From positions 4,415,001 through 4,479,000 of the forward strand of contig NZ_CP045295.1 of the NCBI RefSeq assembly GCF_009363095.1: 64,000 nucleotides of DNA. The letters run 5' to 3'. The position numbers were made by a program, and so were the translations under genes. The stretch is from Paenibacillus cellulositrophicus (GTDB lineage Bacteria > Bacillota > Bacilli > Paenibacillales > Paenibacillaceae). Below are positions 17,668-26,929 of the stretch, piece after piece (position 1 is the stretch's first letter; every line of letters begins with the position of its first letter). Below the pieces are notes generated by a model. It made no database searches and had not been told where the DNA came from. It worked only from the letters and a program-made list of their open reading frames with translations.

Positions 17668-19365
17668 ATGGGAAAAATGCGTAAATCAGCAATGCTGTTA
17701 ATGGCTCTGATGATGTGTTGCACTTTGGCGTCTTGTTCTGGGAACACGGGCACAACGAGCAATGGCACTGCTGACGATACGATTTTCAACGCCAATCTTA
17801 AAAAGGCAGATGCTTCTCAAACGAAGCTATCTCCAAATGAGCCCACCTGGAAGCTGGACACGACACCAATAACGTTTGACTGGTATATCAATTTCGATTG
17901 GTTCACCGGTAAGTGGGGGGGCAACGTAGTTTCCGATTATATAACGAAGAAGACGGGTGTCAGTTTGAACTTTATCGTGCCTGCTGGAGACGCCGGGGAG
18001 AAGCTCAACACGATGATGTCAGCAAGGTCGCTCCCTGACTTTATCACTCTAGGCTCGTACGAGGATTCCGTGCAGAAGATGATCAATGGAGATATGGTGC
18101 TTCCATTAAATGAGCTGGCGGAACAATACGATCCTTATTTTTTAAAAGTCGCTGACCCAGAGAAGCTTAGCTGGTACACACAGGCTGACGGGAATGTGTA
18201 CAGCTACCCGAATGCATCTTCATCCCCTGCGGATTACCAAAAATACGGGAAGCTTTTTACGTCTAATCAGACCTTTGTTGTTCGGAAAGACATGTATGAA
18301 GCCCTCGGGAAGCCGGATATGAGCACGCCGGAAGGGTTTCTCGGCGCGCTGAAAGCTGCGAAGGAAAAGTTTCCGGAAGTAGACGGCAAGCCGCTCATTC
18401 CGATTGGCCTTCATGAATTTACGGAAACCGGCAACTATTCGCTGGAAGAATATCTTCAGAACTTTCTAGCCATTCCGAAGCAGCAAAACGGCAAATTGTA
18501 CGACCGTCGAAGCGACCCGACCTATTTGAAATGGCTGAAGATGTTTCGCCAAGCGAATGAGGACGGACTTATGCCGACAGATGTCTTTCTTGATGAGAAA
18601 CGAGTGGAAAAGGACGAAAAAATATCGCAAGGGCGTTATTTTGCCATGCTGTATCAGTGGTCCGATTTTTCAGAGATTAACCAGGCGCTGTATCAGAAGG
18701 ACCCGAATAAGGTCTATATCGCGATTGACGGTCCTGCGAACGATGCGCATGATGCGCCAACCCTTGCAGGAAACGGCATCTCCGGTTGGACCGTGACGCT
18801 CATCTCGAAGAACGTCAAAGACAAGAAGAGGGCCATTGCCTTCCTCAGCTATTTGCTCAGCGAAGAGGGAAACAAGGACCTGTTCTTAGGAGAGAAGGGC
18901 GTCACCTACGATACGATTGACGGTAAAGATCAGTTCCTGCCGGAGGTCATGCAGCTGCTTAATACCGATCGCCAAGCGTTCGATAGAAAATATGGCGGTT
19001 CTTATATGTACTGGATGCTAATGGATACGAACATGAATCTAGCATGGATGACGGGGATGGATGCCGAGCCTTCCAAACAAATTGCCGATTGGACGAGGGG
19101 CAAGACGGTTAGCACAAGCGAGTTCGAAAACCTGGACCCGGACCCGACAACGAAGGAAGGTATTGCGGTAGGCAAAAATACGCGGCTCTGGGCCGAGACG
19201 CTGCCGAAGCTGCTGATGTCGAAGTCGGATGCCGAATTTGACCGACTGTTCGCCGAATTCATGAAAGCCACTACCGAGGATCCCGAGTATGAAGCCATCG
19301 CAGCAAGCCGCCAGGCGGCCTATGAACGAAATGTACAGAAGCTGAAGTCGTCACTCAATCCGTAG
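17668..19365 (+). CDS. Extracellular solute-binding lipoprotein (ABC importer, LplA/YtcQ-like)
   Basis: This 565-residue protein has a lipoprotein signal peptide with lipobox LASC (Cys23), so it should be anchored on the outer face of the membrane. The body has the long family-1 binding-protein form seen in Paenibacillus carbohydrate importers. The ATG follows GAAGGGGA. A sensor kinase and response regulator follow directly, as often found with such importers. However, no permease or ATPase gene is present nearby, so the protein either works with permeases elsewhere or serves in signalling. The substrate is unknown, probably an oligosaccharide. Confidence 0.88.
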   Translation: MGKMRKSAMLLMALMMCCTLASCSGNTGTTSNGTADDTIFNANLKKADASQTKLSPNEPTWKLDTTPITFDWYINFDWFTGKWGGNVVSDYITKKTGVSLNFIVPAGDAGEKLNTMMSARSLPDFITLGSYEDSVQKMINGDMVLPLNELAEQYDPYFLKVADPEKLSWYTQADGNVYSYPNASSSPADYQKYGKLFTSNQTFVVRKDMYEALGKPDMSTPEGFLGALKAAKEKFPEVDGKPLIPIGLHEFTETGNYSLEEYLQNFLAIPKQQNGKLYDRRSDPTYLKWLKMFRQANEDGLMPTDVFLDEKRVEKDEKISQGRYFAMLYQWSDFSEINQALYQKDPNKVYIAIDGPANDAHDAPTLAGNGISGWTVTLISKNVKDKKRAIAFLSYLLSEEGNKDLFLGEKGVTYDTIDGKDQFLPEVMQLLNTDRQAFDRKYGGSYMYWMLMDTNMNLAWMTGMDAEPSKQIADWTRGKTVSTSEFENLDPDPTTKEGIAVGKNTRLWAETLPKLLMSKSDAEFDRLFAEFMKATTEDPEYEAIAASRQAAYERNVQKLKSSLNP

Positions 19366-19401
19366 TTCAATAGAGGAAGCAGCAGGATGTGAAAATAGGG
19401 G

Positions 19402-21288
19402 ATGGGATTTGCGGCAATTCGTTGGTTATTGGGGATACGTTCATTTACGTTTAACCTTTCGCTTCAAGTCAAACTGATTCTGTCATTTGTGTTCGTTATC
19501 TTTATACCGGTTGTTTTATTCTCTTGGTATACGCTTAATGAAGAGTCCGCCAAGGCAATGAAGGAATTGTTGGAGAACAATAAGAATGTGCTGGAAGTAG
19601 AGAAGATCAACATTGAAAATAACGTAGAGCTGATGGGATGGACCGGTCAGCTTGCGTTATCCAATCGGGAAATGAATAATTATCTGCAAATCGAACAATT
19701 TCAGGATACGGCGCAAGTTCTTCATATAAAGAAGGACGTGGTCAACAGCTTTCAATATTTTCTGTTTAACAATCCGCGGATCGCGAATGTCCGTCTATTC
19801 ACGGATAACCGATATGTGAATGAGATTTGGCCGGTTATCCTGCAGGAGTCGCGTATTCAGAGCAAGCCTTGGCATGATGACGTGATGAAGCAAGGCGGCT
19901 TCCCCTGGTGGGAGATACAGGAGAACGTCGGCCTCACCGGTATGCCCTCCGAACAAATGCCGAACGAGCCCTTCATGACGTACTTACAGGAATTCAAGTA
20001 TCCGGACAACGCTACCCATAACGGGATTCTAGAGATATCGATGCAGTTATCCGATTTCTTCTCCCAAACGTTCAGCAGCGTACAGGATAAAAACTCCCAG
20101 CTGATCGTAGTCGCAAGGAATGGACAAGTTTTCAGCTTAAAGGATTCGTCCGTGTTCAAGCAGCACGGCGCGGAGGAATTGATAAGCAGCATAAAGCTGA
20201 CGAGCAATACGGATTACGAGACGGTGCGGTTCAAGGTTAATGGACATTCCTACTTGGCTTTACAGAGCTACATCCCATCGATTGACGTACATCTGGTCAA
20301 TATGGCTAGTCTTGAGGAAACCATGGAAGGCATTAACCACTCGAAGGTTCGTTATATCGTGCTCGTTTCATTACTGGCGGCATTTCTCGTTCTGCTGTCT
20401 TACTCGATGCAAGCGATCATTTTGCGCAGGCTTAAGGCGCTAAGAGAATCGATGCAGCAGGTGAGAAATGGCAACTTCAACGTCGAGCTGCCGCCGATTA
20501 TCGGTACCGATGAGGTAGGAGAGCTGGGCTTTCATTACCGCAAGCTCATTCTGAAAATTAACGAGCTCATTCAAGACCAGGCAGCTCGGCAGGCGGCAGG
20601 CAAAGAAGCTGAGCTTCGGGCGCTGAAGAACCAGATTGATTCCCATTTCCTCTACAATACGCTGGAGAACGTCAAGATGCTGGCGGAGATTGAAGGGCAG
20701 TATCTTATATCGGACATCATGACCTCGTTAGGCGGTATGATGCGGTATTCGATGGAATGGAGGCAGGATCACGTGATGCTCAGCGATGAGATCCAGCAGG
20801 TCCAGCATTATGTATCCGTCATGAACATCCGTTATGATGGCAGACTCGATCTCCAATTGTCTATTGGACCGGAATGCCTCAAGCAGGAGTCGCTTAAAAT
20901 GTCGCTGCAGCCCGTAGTGGAGAATGCGATCAAGCATGGGATGAGCCGCATGCATTCCAAGGACGGAAATCTTCTCATTATGATCTCTGCCGTACGACGT
21001 GATCAAGCTTGTGTCATAGAGATTACGGACAGCGGCCGCGGCATACCGGATGAAACGCTGGGCTTGTTGAATCAAATGTTGCGAATGGAAGAGCATGCTT
21101 ATCAGGAGGTCCGGCAATTATTCGTTCGTAAGGAGAACGAGGACGGTAATGGAATCGGTCTGCGTAATGTGGACCAACGTTTAGTGATGAGCTATGGGGT
21201 GGAATATGGGATTCGGATCGAAAGTCAGGAAGGAAGCTATACACGCATAATCATGACTTTGCCGTACCGGGTCATGGGAGGGGGATAG
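19402..21288 (+). CDS. Sensor histidine kinase, YesM family
   Basis: This 628-residue protein has membrane segments at about 22-44 and 312-334 flanking a large outer sensing domain. A HAMP region follows (about 335-385), then a His_kinase domain with His415 in the motif QIDSHFLYNTLENVK, and a C-terminal ATPase (VVENAIKHG, DSGRGIPDE, GNGIGLRNV). This is the layout of YesM/LytS-type kinases that respond to sugars. It starts 36 nt after the binding-protein gene and is followed 7 nt later by its response regulator. Confidence 0.93.
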   Translation: MGFAAIRWLLGIRSFTFNLSLQVKLILSFVFVIFIPVVLFSWYTLNEESAKAMKELLENNKNVLEVEKINIENNVELMGWTGQLALSNREMNNYLQIEQFQDTAQVLHIKKDVVNSFQYFLFNNPRIANVRLFTDNRYVNEIWPVILQESRIQSKPWHDDVMKQGGFPWWEIQENVGLTGMPSEQMPNEPFMTYLQEFKYPDNATHNGILEISMQLSDFFSQTFSSVQDKNSQLIVVARNGQVFSLKDSSVFKQHGAEELISSIKLTSNTDYETVRFKVNGHSYLALQSYIPSIDVHLVNMASLEETMEGINHSKVRYIVLVSLLAAFLVLLSYSMQAIILRRLKALRESMQQVRNGNFNVELPPIIGTDEVGELGFHYRKLILKINELIQDQAARQAAGKEAELRALKNQIDSHFLYNTLENVKMLAEIEGQYLISDIMTSLGGMMRYSMEWRQDHVMLSDEIQQVQHYVSVMNIRYDGRLDLQLSIGPECLKQESLKMSLQPVVENAIKHGMSRMHSKDGNLLIMISAVRRDQACVIEITDSGRGIPDETLGLLNQMLRMEEHAYQEVRQLFVRKENEDGNGIGLRNVDQRLVMSYGVEYGIRIESQEGSYTRIIMTLPYRVMGGG

Positions 21289-21295
21289 GACATCT

Positions 21296-22855
21296 ATGAT
21301 TAGCTTGCTGATCGTCGACGACGAGAAGATCATTCGGAGGGGCTTGCAATCTGTCATTGAGAGGCAGTTCCCTGATCTGTTTAATTATCGATTTGCCGAG
21401 AATGGAGAAGAGGCGCTGGAGCTGCTGCGCCAGGAGCCCGCGGATATTATGTTTACAGATATCCGAATGCCCATTATGGATGGGATCGAACTGCTTGACC
21501 AACTGCAAGACCATCCGGTTAAACCCGAGGTTGTATTGCTGTCTGGCTATAATGACTTCGTATACGCGCAGAAAGGGATCCGCTTTGCCGTAAAGGATTA
21601 TCTCGTAAAGCCTGTGATTCGGGAGGAGCTGTTCGCCGTCCTGGAACGATTAATGCTGGATATAAAGAAAAGAGAAGAGCGAGCAGACAAGGCGGGCGAA
21701 GATGCCAGCCTTTTTGCTGCCGAGTTGGTTACCCTGCATTTAACCCAGAAGGATGTGGATGATGCGATCACACCGAACAAGCTGAAGCAGGCCGGCTTAA
21801 GCTGGCTGGATGCAGGATATACACTGGGCTTGGTTACGCAACGTGGTGGAAGACCACAGGCAAGCAGTACGGATGCAGCTTCTTTCAGGAATCAAATCGC
21901 TGAGCTGTTACAAGGGCATATGAATTGGATGCTGACGCGTGATGGAAAAGGCGGAACGATTATGATAGCAAGCGATCCTGGTATGTTCTACCGGTTGGCG
22001 GAACAGTGGGGGTTAAGTGAGTATGAGACACAGCTGCGAATTGCGATTAGTGATTCCGTTCAAGGGATTGAGCAGATAAGGTGGGCATACAGTCAGGCGA
22101 AGCAAACTATGAAATACGGGATTCTGCTTCCAGATCTCGATGTGCTGGATTACACCGGTATAAGTGAACGCAATGAGCGGTATGTCGTCCCTATAGAGTT
22201 GATTGGGCGGATATTGAATCTCCTTGGAATGGGACGCGGGGATGAAATCAAACAACTTCTGGATCAAATCCTCGATGTTCGCATCATTAGCAGCAGTGAA
22301 ATCGGATATCTGGAACGTATTAGTCAGCTGCTCAACGAGGAGCTGTTCGATAAGTTGTTCCGCATCTACGGGCTTAAGGTATTCGGTCTATTAATGAAGT
22401 ACGCTCCTGTTGGTCACATCGGAAATTTTGAACGATTTGAGGATTATTACAAATCCGTCGAACAGCTTCTCGATCGTCTGGATCGGTTCATCCAAGATCG
22501 GAAAGAGCAGATGCCAACGGAACAAAATACGATGCAAAAAGTACTCACCTACTTGCAGACGCATTATGCCGACAATTTAAACATGGCGGTGGTGTCCAAC
22601 CATTTCTCACTCAATTACTCGTATTTCAGCCAAGCCTTCCAAGAATTTACCGGTGAGAGCTTCTCGAACTATGTTCGCCGGTTAAGGCTGGATAAGGCGA
22701 AGGAACTTCTGGTGCACTCCGATTTGAAGGTGTACGAAATCAGCGATCAGGTTGGATTCGAAAATGTGAAGCATTTTACGAGAATATTCAAGGATACCGA
22801 AGGCATCACAGCACTGGAATTTCGAAGCCAGAGGAGACGGTTTGAAACCGAGTGA
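21296..22855 (+). CDS. Response regulator with AraC-type DNA-binding domain, YesN family
   Basis: This 519-residue protein has a receiver domain at about 1-125, with acidic residues near 9-10 and the phosphorylation site Asp55 in FTDIRMPIMDG. A central region without clear motifs follows, and two AraC-type helix-turn-helices lie at about 415-515 (NYSYFSQAFQEFTGESFSNYVRRLR). It pairs with the kinase just upstream and should activate transport or hydrolase genes, whose identity is not shown here. Confidence 0.93.
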   Translation: MISLLIVDDEKIIRRGLQSVIERQFPDLFNYRFAENGEEALELLRQEPADIMFTDIRMPIMDGIELLDQLQDHPVKPEVVLLSGYNDFVYAQKGIRFAVKDYLVKPVIREELFAVLERLMLDIKKREERADKAGEDASLFAAELVTLHLTQKDVDDAITPNKLKQAGLSWLDAGYTLGLVTQRGGRPQASSTDAASFRNQIAELLQGHMNWMLTRDGKGGTIMIASDPGMFYRLAEQWGLSEYETQLRIAISDSVQGIEQIRWAYSQAKQTMKYGILLPDLDVLDYTGISERNERYVVPIELIGRILNLLGMGRGDEIKQLLDQILDVRIISSSEIGYLERISQLLNEELFDKLFRIYGLKVFGLLMKYAPVGHIGNFERFEDYYKSVEQLLDRLDRFIQDRKEQMPTEQNTMQKVLTYLQTHYADNLNMAVVSNHFSLNYSYFSQAFQEFTGESFSNYVRRLRLDKAKELLVHSDLKVYEISDQVGFENVKHFTRIFKDTEGITALEFRSQRRRFETE

Positions 22856-22874
22856 TGAGAAAAGACTAAAACAC

Positions 22875-22903
22875 AAATGACCCATAAGAGGGTCATTTTT
22901 TTT
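22875..22903 (+). terminator. Terminator after the two-component genes
   Basis: AAATGACCC at 22875-22883 pairs with GGGTCATTT at 22890-22898, followed by a T run. It lies 20 nt after the regulator stop. Confidence 0.85.
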
Positions 22904-22946
22904 GTGAAAAAGCATCCTCTCATGGGTCACAGTTCACACCTTTCAA

Positions 22947-23786
22947 TCATTCAGCATTCAGAAAGTTAATTAAAGCTGTATTGAATTCTTCAGGGTGAGT
23001 CGCGTTTAGACCATGAGGTCCACCTTCGATGACGACGAGTTGACTACCTGGAACCGCTTCGTGGGAAAGTTGACCGCTGACTTCAAGCGACACAATTGCA
23101 TCGGAATCCCCATGGATAACAAGCAGTGGGATATTAAATTTTGCCAAATCGCCACGGAAATCCGTCCGGCCGAAAGCCTCAACACAATCCAGCGTCCCCT
23201 TTGGCGAAGCAGAAGAAGCAATTTCAAGGTTGTAATGGCGGAAAGACTCGCTAACCAGGTCGGTTCGATCCCCTGCTTTAAAGAAATTGTGAGTGAAGTC
23301 GTCAAGGAAGGCGACACGGTCTTTTTTCAAACCGTCTTGGAAGCCTTGAATCGTGGCTTCATCCAGACCACCTTCCGGATGCTCGGCAGATTTGTAAAAG
23401 AACGGTGGAACCGCAGCAGCCAGCACGGCTTTTTTGACACGGCTTGTTCCGTATGTACCGATGTAACGGGCTACCTCACCGCCACCCATAGAGAATCCGA
23501 CCAGCGTTACATCCTTAAGGTCCAGCTGTTCGATTAGCTTATGAAGATCCGCTGCAAACGTATCATAGTCATATCCGTTCCACGGTTGGGAGGATTGCCC
23601 GAATCCGCGGCGGTCATAGGTAATCACTCGGTAACCTGCATTGATGAGCGCTGGAACTTGATTCTCCCAAGAGCGTCCGCTCAGTGGCCAACCATGAATC
23701 AAAATGACAGGTTTGCCTGCGCCAACATCCTCAAAATTCAACTGAATAGGGTGCCCATTTTCTTCTCCGACTAATAATTTTGGCAT
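22947..23786 (-). CDS. Alpha/beta hydrolase, chloroperoxidase/esterase-like
   Basis: This protein of 279 residues has an alpha/beta hydrolase fold with oxyanion motif HGWPLSG (about 31-37), nucleophile Ser99 in GFSMGGG, an acid in HGDSDAIV and catalytic His in GPHGLNATH. It resembles the cofactor-free haloperoxidases and arylesterases. I place the start at 23786, where GAGGAG lies about 8 nt upstream; an in-frame ATG six bases earlier is almost on top of that site. It is cotranscribed with the upstream YcaC-like gene. The substrate is unknown. Confidence 0.88.
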   Translation of the reverse strand: MPKLLVGEENGHPIQLNFEDVGAGKPVILIHGWPLSGRSWENQVPALINAGYRVITYDRRGFGQSSQPWNGYDYDTFAADLHKLIEQLDLKDVTLVGFSMGGGEVARYIGTYGTSRVKKAVLAAAVPPFFYKSAEHPEGGLDEATIQGFQDGLKKDRVAFLDDFTHNFFKAGDRTDLVSESFRHYNLEIASSASPKGTLDCVEAFGRTDFRGDLAKFNIPLLVIHGDSDAIVSLEVSGQLSHEAVPGSQLVVIEGGPHGLNATHPEEFNTALINFLNAE

Positions 23787-23818
23787 GTTCATTCTCCTCT
23801 GTTTTTTAATGATGATGA

Positions 23819-24469
23819 TTAGTTGTTGCTCCCGCCCTCGTGGCCGCCAAACATCGTTTGGGCATAAACAATACCCGCGCCATAAGCACCGGTATGCTCC
23901 TTAGCAATCGACATCACGGCGTCATAGGTTTCCTGGCGAGCCCAATCGCGTTGGTACTCAAGCATAACAGAAACCCAGGTAACCGGGATGGCTCCTGCTT
24001 GGATCATGCGTTGAACGGCCATGTTATGCGCTTCCGTAGTCGTCCCGCCTGAAGCATCCGTTACGATGTATACTTCGTATCCGTCTTTAATAGCTCCAAT
24101 AACAGGAAAGGCAAGGCAAACCTCCGTCCAGAGCGCTGCCATGACCAGCTTTTTGCGGCCTGTTTTCTTCACGGCTTGTACCAGGTTTTCGTCTTCCCAA
24201 GAGTTCATTGTTGTACGGTCGATCGGTACCTGATCTGGAAATACCTCTTGAATTTGCGGATGAATCGGGCCTGAGAATGATTCTGCAGCCACCGTTGTAA
24301 GAATGGTGGGCACATTAAAGACTTTCCCGGTTTTGGCCAATCCAACCGTGTTGTTAATGATGGTTTGACGATCCGCGCTTTGAACTCCAAAGATCATTTG
24401 AGGCTGATGATCAATAAGAATAATTGCAGAGTTTTCAGCTGTAAGTAAATCAGTCTTGTCATTAAACAT
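23819..24469 (-). CDS. Isochorismatase-family hydrolase, YcaC-like
   Basis: This 216-residue cysteine hydrolase has Asp20 in ILIDHQPQM, Arg85 in DRTTMNSW and Cys118 in ALWTEVCLAFP, which fit the catalytic positions of the YcaC branch. YcaC itself has an unknown natural substrate. TAGGAGGT precedes the ATG by about 11 nt. It is followed by an alpha/beta hydrolase and faces a divergent XapX/amidohydrolase unit across a short region containing a perfect palindrome, suggesting shared control. Confidence 0.9.
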   Translation of the reverse strand: MFNDKTDLLTAENSAIILIDHQPQMIFGVQSADRQTIINNTVGLAKTGKVFNVPTILTTVAAESFSGPIHPQIQEVFPDQVPIDRTTMNSWEDENLVQAVKKTGRKKLVMAALWTEVCLAFPVIGAIKDGYEVYIVTDASGGTTTEAHNMAVQRMIQAGAIPVTWVSVMLEYQRDWARQETYDAVMSIAKEHTGAYGAGIVYAQTMFGGHEGGSNN

Positions 24470-24591
24470 ACGAGGATCCTACCTCCTAGATTTTGGTTGC
24501 AACAGGGCCCGATCCATTGGAGTTTCTGCTGCATGTATTCAGTCTATGGAAATACCAATGTGCAAACAATCTTCAGTTTTCTATATTTTTC

Positions 24592-24606
24592 ATAGGAAAA
24601 TCCTAT
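24592..24606. promoter_or_regulatory. Perfect palindrome between divergent transcription units
   Basis: ATAGGA-AAA-TCCTAT lies between the YcaC-like gene (minus) and the XapX gene (plus). A 6-bp inverted repeat with a 3-nt centre is the right size for a dimeric repressor. No regulator gene is adjacent. Confidence 0.42.
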
Positions 24607-24759
24607 ATACTTCGAAAGTTCTATAAAGAATATACATAAGCAATTCCTATGGCTGTTATAGAAAAAGCCATATTGTTAGTGAAAATGTCGACTTTTAGAC
24701 TTATGAATAAAGGCAGTCTAGCAAGAACATCACAATTCGTATTAAAGGAGGTATTGACT

Positions 24760-24945
24760 ATGAGCACAGGTTCTATAGGTTCTATGGCCTTAGCCCTTGC
24801 CGCAGGTATTGTCATTGGCGTTGTTTTTCAATCGCTTAAGATCCCCTCGCCAGCACCCCCTTTTTTAGGACTGCTCGGTCTCGCCGGTATGTTTGTAGGC
24901 CAGCGGCTGATCCCCTGGATCCAGCAATGGCTAAACCACAAATAA
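24760..24945 (+). CDS. XapX-domain small membrane protein (DUF1427)
   Basis: This 61-residue hydrophobic protein has two membrane segments and the family pattern KIPSPAPPFLGLLGLAGMFVGQ. AAAGGAGGT lies 9 nt before the ATG at 24760, so the longer frame beginning at 24649 is not needed. XapX proteins have no established function. It is followed 25 nt later by a large amidohydrolase gene and is probably cotranscribed with it. Confidence 0.85.
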   Translation: MSTGSIGSMALALAAGIVIGVVFQSLKIPSPAPPFLGLLGLAGMFVGQRLIPWIQQWLNHK

Positions 24946-24970
24946 TGCAATCTAAAAGGAGAGCGGAATC

Positions 24971-26803
24971 ATGTCTAGAAAAACGAAAGATGTTGAGGCC
25001 AGTCTAGTCATTCACAATGCCAGCATCGTAACGATGGACGATGCAAATCCTACCGCATCGGCAGTTGCCGTTAAGGACGGCCAGTTCCTGGCTGTGGGTG
25101 ATGATGCCGAAATCATGAAATATGTCGGATCCTCCACGCAGGTTGTCAACGCCAACAAACGAATGTTGATACCAGGCTTGAACGATTCACATATTCATCT
25201 CATTCGCGGTGGTCTCAACTATAACCTTGAACTTCGCTGGGATGGAGTGCCATCCGTAGCGGATGCATTGCGAATGCTGAAAAAGCAGGTTGATCGTACA
25301 CCAGCACCTCATTGGGTCCGTGTTGTAGGCGGATGGACGGAGTTCCAATTCATCGAACGCCGGATGCCAACTCTAGACGAAATCAATCGAATTGCTCCGG
25401 AAACCCCCGTTTTTATCCTTAATCTTTACCGTCAAGCCTTTTTGAATAAAGCTGCCTTACGGGTAATAGGGTATACGAAGGATACACCTAATCCGCCAGG
25501 CGGAGAAATCCAAAGGGACAGCCGGGGCAATCCAACAGGAATGCTCATCGCGAGGCCTAATGCAACGATATTGTACGCCACCTTAGCTAAAGGGCCAAAG
25601 CTTTCTTATGAGGACCAAATGAATTCAACCCGACTCTTTATGAGGGAATTGAATCGATTTGGTGTGACAAGCGTTATCGACGCTGGAGGGGGCTTTCAGA
25701 ACTATCCCGATGACTATCAGGTGTTTGAGGAACTGGATAGACGTGGAGAAATTACGGTTCGCACGGCGTATAATTTATTCACTCAGCATCCCAAGAATGA
25801 ATTAAACGATTTTAAAGCATGGACCGCTTCATCGCAGCCGTACACGGGCAGTTCTTATTATCGTCATAACGGTGCAGGTGAAATGCTTGTTTACAGCGCA
25901 GCAGACTTTGAGGATTTTGTTGAGCCTCGTCCGGAGCTTCCAGCTGTACTCGAAGATGAACTCTTTGAAGTTACCCAACATCTCGTTCAACAACGTTGGC
26001 CGTTTCGTCTTCATGCCACTTATGGAGAATCCATAACACGTTTTCTTGATGTTTTTGAAAGAGTAAACAAAGAGGTGCCGTTCAAAGACTTGCGCTGGAT
26101 TCTGGATCATGCCGAAACGATCCATGAGAAGGATTTGGAGCGGGTCGTCGAATTAGGAGGTTCGATCGCGGTTCAAAGCCGAATGGCTTTCCAGGGGGAA
26201 TATTTTGTCGAAAGATATGGGGCAAAAGCAGCGGAGAATGCTCCTCCGATAACCAAGATGATGAAGTCCGGATTGCGCGTTGGTGTGGGAACGGATGCCA
26301 CCAGAGTAGCAAGCTATAATCCTTGGGTGGCCTTATATTGGCTAGTGACGGGCAAAACACTGGGAGGATTAAGCTTGTATCCTGCTTCTAATCGTGTAGA
26401 GAGACACCAAGCGCTTCGGATGTATACGACGGGGAATGCATGGTTTTCAAAGGAAGAAGATGTGAAAGGGCAGATCAAACCGGGTCAATATGCTGATTTT
26501 ACGATCCTTTCCGATAATTTCTTTCATGTCTCGGAAGAAGCAATTAAAAAAATTGAATCTGTCTTTACAGTCGTAGGTGGTAAGATTGTCTACGGTACCA
26601 GCGAATTTCAGTCTTTGTCGCCTCCAGCTCCCAAAGCCAGCCCAGACTGGTCTCCGCATAATGTCTTTGGCGGCTATTACAAGGGACCGGAATATGGAGG
26701 TGGTGGATCAGGTGCCCATACGCCTAAACAGGTCCATCTTCATCATAAGTGTAACCATCATCACGGCAGCGGTTTCTGCGACTTGGATTGCTTTGTCTTC
26801 TAA
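24971..26803 (+). CDS. Amidohydrolase family 3 protein (YtcJ-like)
   Basis: This 610-residue metal-dependent hydrolase has the N-terminal motif GLNDSHIHLIRGG (an HxH metal site) and a TIM-barrel body with the late motif VGVGTDATRVASYNPW. It is related to YtcJ/NfdA enzymes acting on amide bonds. The last 23 or so residues form an unusual tail rich in His and Cys (VHLHHKCNHHHGSGF then CDLDC), which looks able to bind metal. AAAAGGAGAGCGG precedes the ATG. The substrate is unknown. Confidence 0.88.
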   Translation: MSRKTKDVEASLVIHNASIVTMDDANPTASAVAVKDGQFLAVGDDAEIMKYVGSSTQVVNANKRMLIPGLNDSHIHLIRGGLNYNLELRWDGVPSVADALRMLKKQVDRTPAPHWVRVVGGWTEFQFIERRMPTLDEINRIAPETPVFILNLYRQAFLNKAALRVIGYTKDTPNPPGGEIQRDSRGNPTGMLIARPNATILYATLAKGPKLSYEDQMNSTRLFMRELNRFGVTSVIDAGGGFQNYPDDYQVFEELDRRGEITVRTAYNLFTQHPKNELNDFKAWTASSQPYTGSSYYRHNGAGEMLVYSAADFEDFVEPRPELPAVLEDELFEVTQHLVQQRWPFRLHATYGESITRFLDVFERVNKEVPFKDLRWILDHAETIHEKDLERVVELGGSIAVQSRMAFQGEYFVERYGAKAAENAPPITKMMKSGLRVGVGTDATRVASYNPWVALYWLVTGKTLGGLSLYPASNRVERHQALRMYTTGNAWFSKEEDVKGQIKPGQYADFTILSDNFFHVSEEAIKKIESVFTVVGGKIVYGTSEFQSLSPPAPKASPDWSPHNVFGGYYKGPEYGGGGSGAHTPKQVHLHHKCNHHHGSGFCDLDCFVF

Positions 26804-26836
26804 AAGTAAATAAACCTAAGGCGATCCTAGGTCAGA

Positions 26837-26884
26837 CAAAAGGAACAGTCCCTCATTAAAAATGGGGGACTGTTCCTTTTTGTT
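26837..26884 (+). terminator. Terminator after the amidohydrolase gene
   Basis: AAAGGAACAGTCCC and GGGACTGTTCCTTT form a perfect stem around a short A-rich loop, followed by TTTTGTTT. The A-rich 5' side could also serve the opposing MFS gene. Confidence 0.85.
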
Positions 26885-26929
26885 TAGAAGATTTTACCAG
26901 TGGCTTCGATCAAAACAGGAGTCATCATC

